Assembly (NCBI GenBank): GCA_902806595.1
Contig: CADCXC010000044.1
Coordinates: 1,054,001-1,118,000 of the forward strand
Origin: Pyrenopolyporus hunteri
Taxonomy: Eukaryota > Ascomycota > Sordariomycetes > Xylariales > Hypoxylaceae
Reading direction: 5' to 3'
DNA length: 64,000 nucleotides
The stretch's first letter is position 1. Each line of letters begins with the position of its first letter. Both the position numbers and the translations under genes were made by a program. Shown piece after piece: positions 10,739 through 23,101 of the stretch. The notes beneath the pieces were generated by a model. The model had not been told where the DNA came from. It saw only the letters and a list, made by a program, of their open reading frames with translations, and made no database searches.

Positions 10739-13308
10739 TTACCAGCCCTTCTTCCTGGCAAAGCGCTTGTTCAACAATGCTAGTACCTTGGTGACGTTGA
10801 ACTGTACGTATTCGAGGTCCAAGTCATCTTGGTTGTCTTTCTGCATTTCTAATAGGTCGTCAAGTTTGAGATCGAGTTCTAGAAGACCACGGTTACGTCC
10901 TACATGATAATTAGCTTCGACCTAGAGTGGGATTCGTTCCTTGCAAACTAACCTTTGTAATGTAGTGAGATCACGAAAGTTCCCGGTAAAGGACTCGTGA
11001 AATTGAAGTAGATGTTTGCTCTCCTATTGTCTGGAACGTTACTCTTTTGGATGACACCTTCCTTCTCCAGCTGCTGATGGGTGAACTTATACGGGCCGAG
11101 GACTTGTTGCTTCTGTTGCTTTCGTCGCGTACCCTCGGACTGGCTTCGTACGTTATGAAGGTAACTCTTATATGTCTCAAGCTGGCCGACAAGGTATGAG
11201 TTGTGGTCTCTAATCGTCTTATAAACCTCCTCGAGCTTGGCGGTCTCAGCGATGACGCCGTCCTTCAAAGAGCCTAGGTGTTGTAACTCCTGTTCAACCT
11301 CGTCTCTAAGGAGGCTGAACTGGTCCGACTTATCAATGACTTTCATTTCCTGTAGCTGGCTGAGGAGTTCCATGGCACGGATGCCTTTCCGAACCATGAC
11401 TGCGTCGTTCCTTGATGTAGCCGCGGCGTCGGCGATCCGTTCTAGACGTAGTGGCCGGCGGGCGACTGTGCTATTAGCTGGGATGGAACGCATGACCTGT
11501 ACGAAGATAGACTTGGCTTCCATGAAGTAGACTTCCTCCTGTGTGATGTCAAGGGCGGCCGTAAGATCGTCTATAGCTGTCTCCCACCGACTAAACAGTG
11601 GAAGGTTAATAGCCCTATTCTCCTTACGAGGTACCTGTGCGGGCGCGTGACCAAGCTCGGATATGATTTGCGACAAGTGGGAGTTCTCGTCCTTGCAGAG
11701 TTCACCACTGTGCTTCTCGATCAGGGCATGCATGGCGTATATTTCATTGAGCGTAATTGAAAGCTCGAGGTCCTTCTTCGAAAGCGCAACGTAGTTATCC
11801 ATCTCAAGACTCTCGTAGAAGTCTTGGACTTCACATAGATCCAACATGAACTTGTTGACGCGGTCCTTGTTCTGTTGGATGAACGGTTGCAGCTTGGCCA
11901 TGTACGGTTCTTTCGCGTAGGATGGCTTATTCGCCAAGTTCTGTAGCATCTTGGCAACCAACGTTAGCGTTCGCCGTGGTCGTTCAGAAGGCACCCCGTC
12001 GATCAACATATAGGATTTAGGAGTGACGACGGCTGGGTTGATGAACCGCAGGAAGAAAAACCCGCCGATCAGGGTGCAGATAACCTGATCATTCGCGTCG
12101 GGGTACTTTCGCTTGGTTAGACTTCGAATCTGCTTGCATATCCACCGGATGCCGTACGGTGCCTCTTCAAGCCCCTCAATGATAGTCGTTAGGAAGCCGT
12201 TGGCGATTTCCGTGAGCATCGTCAAGCGCGGCTCTATGATGGCCTGCACCTGGGGGTTCTCGGCGGCTTGCTCGCCGGTAATGCCTCGGGGAAGAGATGC
12301 TGGGAGACTGCCGGTGTCTTCTTCGATTTGTTGACACATCCGTTCGTACACCTTTAAGGGATTGATCTCGAGATCTAAATCTGTGAGTTCTATCAAACTG
12401 TTGATTCTATTCGCCAGCACCGATCTCAAGAAGCTCTGCCCGGGCCCACGCCTAGTGTAGGTGGTCATCATGCGAGAAACCGGGGTATTTGCTCGAAGAA
12501 GCGAGGAATATTCCGGAGTCGAATCGAATTGATAAGTCAAAACAGACTAAATATTGTTAGCAATCCAAGTCAACTCGTCGTAGGAAAATATTAGACAACC
12601 CACCTGAAACATGGTTAAGAGGAGATGCTCCTCTCGGCTTTCGTACTGATTTCCGTAAATCGTGAACATGACGGTTTGTAGGAGTGAATCGATCTCGGAC
12701 ATGGACACCAATCTGCAAAGATGGGCAATGTGTCTGGGTTCGGATTGCAACAGGAACATGAGGTTGCCGTATTTTTGCGTCTTATCGTCGTTCGGAAATG
12801 CGCCCTCTTGTAGGTCGGTCGCGTCTTCGAGATGGCTAGCAACTTCGTTTTGCTGACAACTGACGTTAGCCGTGTGGTATACAGCGGGATGGGTAATTCC
12901 ACAAACCTCTTCCAACGCCATTCGGTTCTGTATAAGTAAGGCAATGCGAGAATCGAGATATCGAACGTCCTTTTCAAGGACGAAATTCTTCTTCGACTGA
13001 GAAGAGATCTTGGACTTTAACTCGCGCAGTACCTTCTGAGCTATAATCCACCAACATCAGCATCGGATATATCCTACTTCGGTTTTCTCGTTTATCATTC
13101 TCTTACCTTTTGCCAAGTCATCTTCGATCTCCAGATCCGATTCGTTGGCAGACATTGACATGTATAGAGCCGACATGGACATTCTCTTAGACTGCCGCGC
13201 CGAGCGCGAGCCCTCGTAGGACGACATGGTGTTCTGGCGTGAAATTGGCTGAAAAGAAGAAGACGAGGCCGTGGATGCCCTAGAAGGTGTTTGTAGCATG
13301 ACTGACAT
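10739..13308 (-). CDS. gapA: Ras GTPase-activating protein (GapA / S. pombe Gap1 type)
   Basis: Four exons: 13308-13107, 13040-12604, 12546-10953, 10899-10739 (797 residues, usual length for the family). Introns are 66, 57 and 53 nt with donors GTAAGA, GTGGGT and GTTAGT, and acceptors TATAG, TTTAG and TGTAG. The N terminus is Ser-rich and disordered, followed by a coiled region (AQKVLRELKSK). The RasGAP domain carries the arginine finger in LLRANTPVSRMM (about Arg231) and the FFFLRFINPAVV signature (about 376-387). A RasGAP C-terminal domain ends with DLKLDDLLEMQ and FARKKGW. It stimulates GTP hydrolysis by Ras and so limits Ras signalling in growth and polarity, as shown for homologues in Aspergillus and fission yeast. 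All key residues are intact. Confidence 0.95.
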
Positions 13309-14668
13309 GTTCGAAGGTGACTATCTCCTTCGGTTCTTCTCTGCGATCTCAACTGTCTGCTGCTTGCCAACAACACTGCGGTAGTGAGCTAAGCGCAACG
13401 ACAAATTGCGATCATTCCAAGTGATAATGTCCCCTGAGTCTCCAGCGGCGCGCACGAACGGACCTTTCTCGTATCTGAGCTGCTAAAATATTTACAATTT
13501 AGCGGGCTCTGTTCATAAGGATACTTTATGACAGGCAAGAGTGAGAACAACAATCGTTGATTTCCCCGTCGATAACGTGCCGCGAGCCCTATGCCAAATT
13601 GTCCAGCCTTATCGTCGTCTTTCTTCAGGGTAGGTTGCTCCGTAAAGACCTAAAAATGAGTTAGGGTCGAGATGGGCACAGCGGACCAGCGAGCGCCAGT
13701 GTCAATGTGGTTTAATAGGTAGGGATTCGATCCGTTGAATGCTCTGGTGGCCGATTCGGAATCTCGCAAGGGAGGCGGAGTCCTTTCGATCGTCGCGGTA
13801 GGCGGCTAACAAGGCCGAAGAAAGAGTATAAATAAACGGCTCAGGTACGTGAGTCGATCGCGATTAAACAAGACACTGGAAGCGTTGTTGTCTGTGACCA
13901 ATTAGAGGGGGGTCGCTGCGATGAGGTTCCGGTCGCGAATTATATCGCCGGTTTTGGCTGGGTCTGTAAATAAAGGGTCGGCAGCGTTAAGCCGGTGTAG
14001 GCAGAAGAAGAGAGGGCTGCGCTGCGTTGCGCTGCGACAAGACAAGACAATGCCGTAGAGTGGGTAGAATTAAGTCGTACACGGGATAAGTCTTCGTCAA
14101 GACATAAGGTCTTGGTCTTCAAGGTCTTCAAGAAATGTTGCACGGGAATTGATTGGAAATCGGGACTAAGACGAAGAGGGCGAGAGAACGAGGGAGGGGT
14201 CGGCGCTCAAGACAAGACTGGGCTGCGACGGGGCGCAAGGCGGTCGGGGGGGTGTATATGGTTGGTTGGTGTGTGTGGTGTGTGTGGTGTGCGTGGTGTA
14301 TGTAATTGTACAAGAAAGGGGAGGAGGAGATCTGTCTGGATAATGGGATTGCGGGATGATGGTGGAAGCAGTTCGGGGGACGCCTAGGGACTTCAACGGG
14401 AGTTGGGGGGATTTGAGCGTGTATATTGTACGAAGTACATAGACACAGGTACCTGAAGTACACCCTGAAGTACACTAGCATCCGCAGACGTAGCGTCTTG
14501 CAGTAGCGCGACGCGCAGTACCTAGTGGTATGTAGTAATTTACATTATAGTGTAGTAGGCGTAGTGGGCGTAGTGGGTGTGTTATGGTAGGAAGTATGTA
14601 AATGAGTGTAATGGTGCAATGGGTACAGGTATCACAGCCACCATGATAAAACCAGGACCTTGAAATAA

Positions 14669-14702
14669 TTAGGTACCTAGGTACCTGGTAGGTAGGTACC
14701 TA
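14669..14702. repeat. TAGGTACCTA-type repeat cluster
   Basis: Consecutive overlapping copies of TAGGTACC and TAGG units, palindromic in part. The same motif recurs in other spacers of this window (about 16241-16267, 16437-16460, 24194-24212, 34958-34986, 37544-37558, 50741-50762) and not inside coding exons. Confidence 0.75.
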
Positions 14703-15100
14703 TACTAGATGCATGTAAAATCGATTCGGTGGGATTCCCGTCGGCTGCACGTACACTACAAAAGAAGAAGGAAGGGCTGAACGCTATCGATTAAGTCGTA
14801 AGCGAGCTTGAAGAGGTGTAGGTAGTTAACAATAGTAGTGCATGGTAGTAAAGGGGGTGGAAGAAGGACGGATTTTTTGTGATATCTTCAACAGCGAGCC
14901 GAAACCGTTCAACCAGTGACCAATTAACAGCTGCACCCTAAGATAATACTAATTGTCAAATCAAGATCAAGGAAACGAAGAACTCTACATTTAGGCCTTG
15001 GTTCGTCTATTCGCGCGGGAGGTACATAGGTAGGTAGGTATGTAGGTATATATGTAATTACCTGGTGTATATCCCTCAAAAAGGAAGATACGTCAGGCAC

Positions 15101-15121
15101 CTGGAGGCTGGAGGCTGGAGG
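15101..15121. repeat. CTGGAGG tandem repeat
   Basis: Three direct copies of a 7-bp unit, followed by degenerate GAGGC repeats. Simple-sequence tract in the spacer. Confidence 0.6.
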
Positions 15122-16240
15122 CAAGAGGCGAGAGGCAAGGTCACGCAGTTGCATCTTCGGATTTGGTTTCTTTGGTTCGTTCTTTTCTTTTCCTCTCTTC
15201 TTTCCACTCGGCCTGCCCCTACAGCGAATCAGAGCAGGTAACATTAAGATGGTGTGTACCACGCTGCACCGTCCGCGCGCATGCCAATGCCGGTCACTAC
15301 CAGGGATAGGCTGGGTTCTGTCTAGCGGTCTAGCAGTCACCACAGGTCACAGTAACAAATTCTTTTATAAAATGGCTTCCTCTTTCCATTTGGTGGAGGT
15401 ATGTATATGTACATATCCATCGTAAGCGGAAAAAAAAGAAGGTGGGGGAAATGATAATATACATAGGTCGACTCCATCCGGAACAGTTGCATTAGCGTCC
15501 CTTTTTATCGTTATCAACTTAAACTCCATAGAGCATATACTCCGCGAAGACACTACCAACATCTCTTCTAACCCTGTTGATAACATTCTTGGATATTGGT
15601 AATGAAGCGATCCAAGTCCAGGAATGTCCGAGAAATCATATCATAATCCTCAGATTTCTCGAAGGCATAAAAGAACAGGCCAAGACAACCAGCCAGATCC
15701 TATCATAATCACGTGCCGCAGGAGGAGGAATAGCCGTTGAGGATTGCAAAAGAATGCTATATGTGGTATATATCTGCACGTACGTGAGAAAGATGGGATT
15801 CGAACCTTGAAAGCGCAGGCTGGAAGATCGTGGCTCGTGCGGAAGCCAGTGCATGTATTCCATGAAACACCTCGTGATGATCGACAAGCTTTACGGCACA
15901 GATAAGACATGGTTGATATGAAACATAAGCAGGGTTTAATGTAAATGAAGAAGCGCGTTCTTTATACAAGACCGGCCTCGCCGAGGGGGAATTCGTGGAT
16001 GCGGTCCGAAGTAAAGCAAGAGATCCTCGTGTATAAATCCGAGTAATATTGTTATAACGCATAATAACCTCCTATTTTCTTACCGTTCCCGATTGAAGAT
16101 AAAACTTAACCGTGTAGGTATGTATGTAGGTAAGTTTCGTGCATATATATAGAGATACGCCGGCGTGTGTTACCCAGCAAGGTATAGGTAGGTAGGTAGA
16201 TAATATCAATTATGATATGCATGTTCGTGATGTTTCGGTA

Positions 16241-16267
16241 CATACCTACCTACCTAGGTACCTATCT
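16241..16267. repeat. TACCTACCTAGGTACCTA repeat
   Basis: Another cluster of the TAGGTACC family; related GGTAGGTAGG units lie 50-80 bases upstream. Confidence 0.7.
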
Positions 16268-16436
16268 AACATTATAAGGATTGAACGGAGCACGCACATA
16301 CTTGGAGATATCTTACCCATTCGCGCTGTATTAAACACTTATAGCACCCGTAGTGCGCTATCTATCCAGCTGCGCTAGCCCCAAATCGGTGCCTATATTA
16401 TTTTGTGTTCTGCACACAGGTATGGGGGTGGCCTAC

Positions 16437-16460
16437 CATGGTACTTAGGTACCTAGGTAC
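16437..16460. repeat. TAGGTACCTAGGTAC repeat
   Basis: Further copy of the spacer motif, about 190 bases left of the transposon remnant. Confidence 0.65.
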
Positions 16461-16648
16461 GGGATAGAATCCTTTCTTGCTCATTCTCCAGTTATCCAGG
16501 AACACCACCCATTCAGGAACCAATAAAGGCTTTGTGTGACAGGGGCCGCCAGGGGTAAAGAACTATAGATGGCTCCACTACGCTAATGACAAGGTTGTCG
16601 GCGCAAAGTCTCCGACTCCACACTCATGCTCAATTGAAGTGCTGGTTA

Positions 16649-17341
16649 AGTCAAAAGGGGGGGTAGTTGACCCCTGGAGTGGTTGACCCCCCCTAGTAAG
16701 ATTTGTGCGAGCTTAGCCCTTTTGGGTTTAACGCGGTACATTTGAAAATTAAAGATAAATTACTAGCTTCTAATTGGTCGGAAAGCTTTCTAATTGCCAT
16801 TCTAAGCATAAATCTTCAAAATTCGCCACTACTACACTTTCACTAATCCTAGCCGGGTTAGACCGTTTCTCCATTTGTAGTTTAGCGCGCATTATATCTT
16901 CAATCCGACAAAAAAGAAGATTCGGATCAGGAATAACTTTAGCGCGTACATTCGGCTTTCGCCGATTAGCTAGGTCTTTTAGGCCATCGCGTTTAGCTTC
17001 AACGGCAGCCAATCGCAGCGCAATTAAGTCAATTAACTTTCCTATTTTTTTAAAAAAGGAGCCGTTTAATTGGCTCCCTAGATTCGATTTGAAAAAGCTT
17101 TTGCGCAGCCTCCATGACGTCAGCAGACTTTTTGGGGGTAGTCAACCAATCAAAAGGCCCAGGTGCGGTAGAATTAGCCGAAACGGGTGTAGCTTGTAAA
17201 TTTGATCAAAAGAGACTAAAATAAAAGCTACATCGAATATATAATAAAAATAAGTGGCCCCCTTAAAAACGCTGCTCTTTAATTGGTCCCCTTATACTAG
17301 GGGTCAACCACTCCAGGGGTCAACTACCCCCCCTTCTGACT
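16649..17341. mobile_element. 693-bp non-autonomous pogo/Fot1-like DNA transposon remnant with 42-bp TIRs
   Basis: Left end AGTCAAAAGGGGGGGTAGTT and right end (reverse strand) AGTCAGAAGGGGGGGTAGTT begin terminal inverted repeats. They match over about 42 bases except for one difference near the tip. TA dinucleotides flank both ends (16647-16648 and 17342-17343), as expected for the Tc1/mariner-pogo superfamily target duplication. Between the ends, the minus strand encodes what looks like the C-terminal tail of a pogo-type DDE transposase, beginning with the TTPKKSADV motif common before the tail. It is broken by a frameshift at an A/T run near 17045-17055. The catalytic DDE core is absent, so the copy is an internally deleted, non-autonomous derivative. 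Near-identical TIRs suggest fairly recent mobility. Confidence 0.85.
16760..17190 (-). pseudogene. transposase C-terminal fragment inside the TIR element
   Basis: Minus-strand reading first gives a stretch with LTTPKKSADVMEAAQKLF and ends near REPIKRLLF at a stop. In the next frame it continues KKIGKLIDLIALRLAAVEAK and a charged coiled-coil tail (to 16770). This order (TP-K-S/D motif, then coiled coil) is how many fungal pogo/Fot1 transposases end. No N-terminal HTH or DDE region is present. Two frames are needed, so it is broken. Confidence 0.65.
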
Positions 17342-17343
17342 TA

Positions 17344-20300
17344 TGTCAACTGCATGCACGTACCGTACCTTCTTAATCTACAGTACCTACGTGGGCGGGT
17401 ACCCGGACAATGTACCTACATGTAGGTCGAGACGGGACTCCGCAATTGGCGAAACAACTTCTCTACCAAATACAAAATACAAACCTCAAAGAATGATGAC
17501 CACCAGTCTCTGCTCGAAACAAAATTCCCGTCTGGTACGAATCATAATTATTACCTAGACATCTATCATCTGCTTAAAATTGCTTCCTCAATCTGTAGGT
17601 ACATATGTTGTGCATGAAGCCCCGAGAAACTCCACCACCTCAAGCGAGCAAGCAGTGTCGCATTTTCCAATTTGGCATCTCGAAAACAAAGGCCGCTTGC
17701 AGCAGTCTTGTTTTGTTTCAACCTGTTCGTGTCGTTCAACCGGGCGCTTAAACCTGTTGACGGGACGCGAGTGTAGGTATATACAACGGCATTTACAAGG
17801 AAAGAGATGTTCTTAACGCCACAAAGCCATTCGGTCAAAAGCCTCTTTTTTCCTTCTCGGTCCAGACTTACACCGGAATCCCGTCCAATGCCGATCCAGA
17901 ATAGGAGTCGACTCTGGTTCTCCCGCCACCAATTCGCGAGCCGCTATCCATCCGCATACTAATTATGCAATAAACATACCGGATAGCCATTACCTCACCC
18001 GCACGATATGGGGTAACATAACACCTTCGAGCATCAACTCACACAATTATTATACAAGGACCTAGCCCGTGTAGGACCATACCTCGCGAGGACAAGAGAC
18101 TAGCAATTCCGCGCCAACATGGATACTATGGATCAACGGTTTTGCGGGGTCCAGGTTTACCTCCACGTTATTATCGCAACTTTACATATAACAAAGTTGT
18201 TGGGGTCGTTGTATCGGCACGCCCTACCTATTCCCGTCCTGTGTACGTGCGGCCAGAAAGATTCGACACGTGGGAAATCTTTGTTTCTTCGATCTCCCAC
18301 CGAATTCCTTGAACACATTACGTGTACCAAGCAAGGTTGCAAGGCCTCAAGAATTGTCAGTACGAGGTAACCTTTACCTCGTCCACACGTCTACGAGGTC
18401 CGTTCGTCCGCCCTGTCCCAGACTTGCGTTACAACGGTGCCGGACCCACGATCAGCCAAAGACGATCAAGTTCGAGATAAGCGGCAAGGATATTATTTAT
18501 GCTGCTACGCCGCCAATCGCAAGCAACGCCTGGGCGCTGACCTGGTTCGCCATCCCTTCCTCCTTGTCAGGCAAATCCACTACTCCGTACTTCGCACTTG
18601 GCACTTTGCATATCGCTTCCCTACCTGCGTCGCCCGCCTGCCTCTTCAAACTCAGGATTCAGCATGCACCGAACAAGAGAGAGGCTTTAACCTCCCGGCC
18701 TAATGCATAATCTTCTCTGGTCAAGCCACTAATAAAAAGGTGGCCCAACAAGCTCACGCCAAGGATCCCAGGGCTCGCAACGCGATCTCCCCAGGAGTTT
18801 CACTCACGGAAGCAGACCATCGTACGTACTTATACCCATTTAGCGTTCCAAATCCTAGGGCTTTTGTGGTTTCGGAGTATTTTAGTAATGCAACCTTTTT
18901 CCTGCTGACCATCGCAGCTACGCCCGTTGTCAGTTAGTCCAACCCACCGATCTGGAGAACAGGGCTGCAATGCACAATTTACGCAGTAGTGCTTCGACGC
19001 CCAGCCAATGCAGGTACGCGATTAGGCAAAGGAAGAAAAGAAAAGGGAAGAAACGCTTTAAACGCGTACCCAATACCAACACGCCGGGCTCAAGCCGTTG
19101 GCTATTCGGCCTTGCTAGTCTCGTACCCAGAATTCGATGACTGCAGAAAATATCGAAACACGGACCAAGAGGACCCTCCTGCTTCCTCTCACGGGACCTC
19201 AATGCAGAACACATCGGCGCGCCTGTGCTTCGTGTGACAAACGAGGTACCTTAGCCTTGCATATGACAGGTCTACTAATCTACCAGATCTGGTTCATACA
19301 TTATTGTTTGACAGTTGTGACGTAGTGACACCCGTTTACCACATACACAAGCTCTACGCCGCCATTCCGGGCGCAGGCAGGTCTGATATGGCATCGGTTT
19401 CAGACACCATCACTCGACTATTTCGTATCCCATCCATAAGTACTATCGTTTCTTAATTGACGCGATGCGCACGAGTTCTTTGTTTACCTACCTAATTCAG
19501 TTCTTCAGCTCCCGTCATTCTCTCGTTCTGAGCTGGCCCCCTTGCCGATCTCTATTAACTATCCATTTCACTGGGGGCATTAGCTCCAGCTTCAAGCTAC
19601 TATCCGCCACACACGTATATCGATTTAACCCCGGCCATCCAGCTGCCTAGTTATTTCCCTTATTAGTCGGCGACCATATATACTATAGGATATCTATAGC
19701 AATTATCTTTACGTGACTCATATGGTTGACTACCTACGTTACATAGGTATATATACCTACTTTCAATTCCCAGTCCCACGGCACCAAAATCACATTCGCC
19801 CTACTATGACGAAGGCGTCGCTAGCGGGGGTCCTTACATAGCCAGGGCATCCCGGCGTCACGTCCTCGGGCATTGGCCAAAACAAGCACCAAACTCTTAT
19901 AAAAAGCAAACTTCCATTTCGCTTCTACGCGAAAAAAAAAAATAAGAGTTAATGTAAATATTGCCAACAGGCTCCCCAAAGTCGGGCCGGCTTATGGTCA
20001 ACTATATACGTACAGCCACCTCACGCTGCTACCAATGGATAGCCCTACCGACCAAGTCCATTCGTAATATTTAACCAAGTCCCTAATATTGGGGGTGATC
20101 CTCTAGCGTCATCAAACAAAGATGAGTACCTATATATACAGCCACCTATTCAATATAGGTATATAACATTCAGCCCTTTATGGCAGGGGTATATCGCCGT
20201 TCAGGTACATAGTAGAGATAGCTTCCTGATTCTACACTACGGTTAAGCTAGGTAATTTAGCCATCCGTCATGCAAGCACGCCTCCATAAGAGCCTAAGAC

Positions 20301-21339
20301 TCCGCCGTGCGGACCTGAAGAACGAATCATTAGAATAATAATCGCCAACACTTGCCTAAATAGTAATATCCTACGAGTTCGAAGCCCTCCTCCTCAGGAT
20401 GGAAATACTCCAACATATCCCTGGGTTTGGATGTCCCTAAGCCGAAACGCGGAGGCGGATTTTAAACGAAGGGCGACCATGCCTCTTCTCACCTCCTGTT
20501 AACTTTTCTACACTCAATGCTTTTGCGCGCTAACTCTATGTTCCTGAGTTACCCACGGATAGCGATTCTATAGCTCCCACGTTTGAGCCTAGTCCCCAGG
20601 GAGTCGCACCATATACACTAATTATAAGAGCCTTCAGAGTTCTTATCTCCGCTCCGGGGCTCGCCTACATTGGCTGGGTGGGCTTGTTAAACGGGAGGGA
20701 CAAGTATATTCTCCTTTAGTGACTCGGGCCGTTGAGTCTCTGTGTCCGATGCCAACGCGGAACTACTTGCCTTCACTTATTGTAGGACCAGAAAATCCGC
20801 CCACCTATTTCACCTCTAAACGGTTTCCACCTCCAACGGCTTTGGGCAGACCTACATCCTCGAAAGGAAGGTTCCGCCGGCTATTGCCTGACATAGTCAG
20901 GTGAAGACCAATATTTAACAAACTCTATTCAAAGCTGTAAAACTCGGTCGTTTAAATTATCCTCTAGCACCCATTTTTGATGAACGATTAGTGAAACTGG
21001 AAATCGAAGACAGCGGCGCTATCCATTATTTTAGTGTTCTTCGTGGTTTGTGGTCAGACTGTTCGCCCAGATTTTATATATGTACCCCTTTAATTACACT
21101 ACATTCGACTGACGAAACTGGGATTTTATTAAAATAATAAATTTAAATGCTCTTTAGGCGCCTACCTTAGATACCGCAAGGCCTAGATACTAAATTTACT
21201 CCTCCTTCTAACCTAACGCTGCAGGTCATACCTCTAACAATCTTCCATTATCAAGGCCCACCAAAGATCGTAAATACGCCTCCGTAAGAACTTGCGCTTT
21301 TACCATCTTCCCTAGCCATCCATGATTATACCTACTGGT
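17344..21339. other. gene-poor spacer
   Basis: About 4 kb. Several 60-150-residue open frames exist (for example 18270-18710 plus), but none shows a domain, signal peptide or splice-compatible partner. TAGG/TACC motifs occur around 19735-19765 and 20130-20165. Nothing callable was found. Confidence 0.5.
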
Positions 21340-21894
21340 TTACCAGTTCTCTACTCCTTTAGGGTGGTTAGCATCCCTTCTAAAGTTTCGACGGATCTCC
21401 CGTCGCCTCCACACCTTCGCTATGTCCTCGGCCAGCCGCTCTCTAGCAAGTCGCGTCTGACGACACTTAATAAGTACCGCTCGGTCTCTCGGGTCAGCCT
21501 GTAACTCGAGGATCAAGTCCGTGTGGACCTCCTTGATCCGCTCGTAGTCCATCCGCATAACATCGAGCTCCTCCCACTCACGGTCCGTGAAGGCGAGCGT
21601 TTCCGGCCCGGAATCGTATACCGCGTCCTCCTCCGGCGTGAGACTTCTTACGGCCTCGTCGTCCTCCTTATTGCTCTTGTCGCACCCCAAGCTTGGGCTG
21701 GACGGAGGGGGGATACAGGGGAGACGCGTGATAGGCGCCTTCTTGTGCTTCTGGCAGTAGGAGAGGAAGTCCTCCACCCGGCTTGTTGTGATCTCCTCTG
21801 GCTCCACCTTAGTACGCCTCGTTGGGATCTTCAGCTTCGGCAGCGACTGCGGCGTGGGGCGGGTTTCTTTATCCTTGGACATATTCGTTGACAT
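21340..21894 (-). CDS. hypothetical charged protein, 184 aa
   Basis: Single-exon frame from ATG at 21894. I do not recognise the family. The protein has a basic N-terminal third (KLKIPTRRTKVEPEE), a short FLSYCQKHKKAP segment, a Ser/Pro-rich and acidic middle, and a C-terminal helical, strongly charged part (TDREWEELDVMRMDYERI) likely to form a coiled coil. No signal peptide or membrane segment, so nuclear or cytosolic location is likely. Real rather than shadow because composition is protein-like throughout and the opposite-strand frame is not. Confidence 0.6.
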   Translation of the reverse strand: MSTNMSKDKETRPTPQSLPKLKIPTRRTKVEPEEITTSRVEDFLSYCQKHKKAPITRLPCIPPPSSPSLGCDKSNKEDDEAVRSLTPEEDAVYDSGPETLAFTDREWEELDVMRMDYERIKEVHTDLILELQADPRDRAVLIKCRQTRLARERLAEDIAKVWRRREIRRNFRRDANHPKGVENW

Positions 21895-23101
21895 GTTGGT
21901 TGGTTGGAGTTGGGATAATGCGATTGTTGAAACTACTGGAAGGGATGACTGTCTATGTTTTTTGGTAAACCTGTTGTGAGTTGAGTTGCTTCTCTTCCAC
22001 TTGCCAACTGAGCGATGTCAGGGAGTTATTATATGAATTCCTGCGCTCGGATTCAAGGAAAGTTATACATTGTTCAACCCTAGCGATGTCTAACAATAAC
22101 TTTGATAGAAAACAATCGGTAAATTTTCTTTATGCTTAACAATGTCTTTAGGGTTAATAATGGGATAAGCAACATCGTAATATCTATTCTTATACTATGT
22201 TTTTCTTTATTCTTAAATAATGATATTGATGATATGGAACATTTTTCAATAAGCCTTGAGGAGCCACAAAGAACTCTATAGTTTAATAGCATAAACTGTA
22301 ACAGAATAGACCTAGATATGTCAGAATATTACCTCTGTAAAGACCTAAAATGATACGACTCAAGTATTGATATATCTATTGAAAATGCAGGGTACCTTAT
22401 GTACCTACCTACGTATTACCCCTATTTCAGTTCTTGTTGTTGAGCCGCTAGGTATCTCCTCGTGATGGCATACGGGACTACATCGGCAACACTATCATCC
22501 TAAGAATACCAGAAAAATGATTCATGACGTGACTTGAACTCTTAATAAACTAACCGTTCCTTTGTAGTTCATATAGAGCCTACGTTATACCTAGTAAGGG
22601 GAGTTGGGCGTATTTCAGGTTTATTGGAAATACCAGCAGTGGTGTCAAATTGAGATGGTCAACGAAGACAAACTCTTTAGAACACAATGAAAATTGGATT
22701 GCTATGAATCCGGGGCTGACACAGGGATTAATTTTCATATTGAATAGGGTCTTGGTTGTTACCCTACTTTCACTTGCGGTCTAAGTACTGATCTGAGTAC
22801 TTACGCCGGTAGCGACTTCTAGGACCTACTTACGTATGTGGGTAGTCGTCATAATAAGGACGGATCATCACATCGTGCGACGAATGATATGACAAATAGG
22901 ATATATTCGCTTGGGTTCTCGGTGGTGAGATAAATAGCTTTATAGATCCGCTTCATCTGATGAAATCCATGTTCGTTGTTTGGTGTGTAAGAGGCAGGAT
23001 GAATCCCTCGACTTCAGCCCCTTTTCTCGTCCACCACATTCATTCCCCCTTTTCCGCCGCCTCGATTCCTCCACGCTTCCATCAGAACAGAGCCCGATCC
23101 A
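21895..23101. other. AT-rich spacer
   Basis: About 1.2 kb including the promoter of the minus-strand hypothetical gene. No gene, repeat array or RNA was seen. Confidence 0.5.

Larger units (their letters stand above)
13309..16646. other. long spacer upstream of RasGAP with low-complexity tracts
   Basis: About 3.3 kb. The first kilobase probably includes the promoter and leader of the minus-strand RasGAP gene. It holds a G/T-rich tract (about 14244-14300), a three-copy CTGGAGG tandem (about 15101-15121) and several TAGGTACC-type repeats. Open frames here (for example 14128-14481 and 14924-15343, minus) are translations of low-complexity DNA. Confidence 0.5.

Noticed and set aside
14128..14481. 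117-residue His/Thr-rich minus-strand frame
   Set aside because: Translation of a GT/GTGTGG low-complexity tract.
15796..15806. GGATTCGAACC, resembling a tRNA B-box on the minus strand
   Set aside because: The flanking bases do not form a T-stem or a 7-bp acceptor stem, and no A-box lies at the right distance.
18270..18710. 146-residue plus-strand frame
   Set aside because: No domain, no supporting splice structure; two overlapping frames of similar quality indicate chance.
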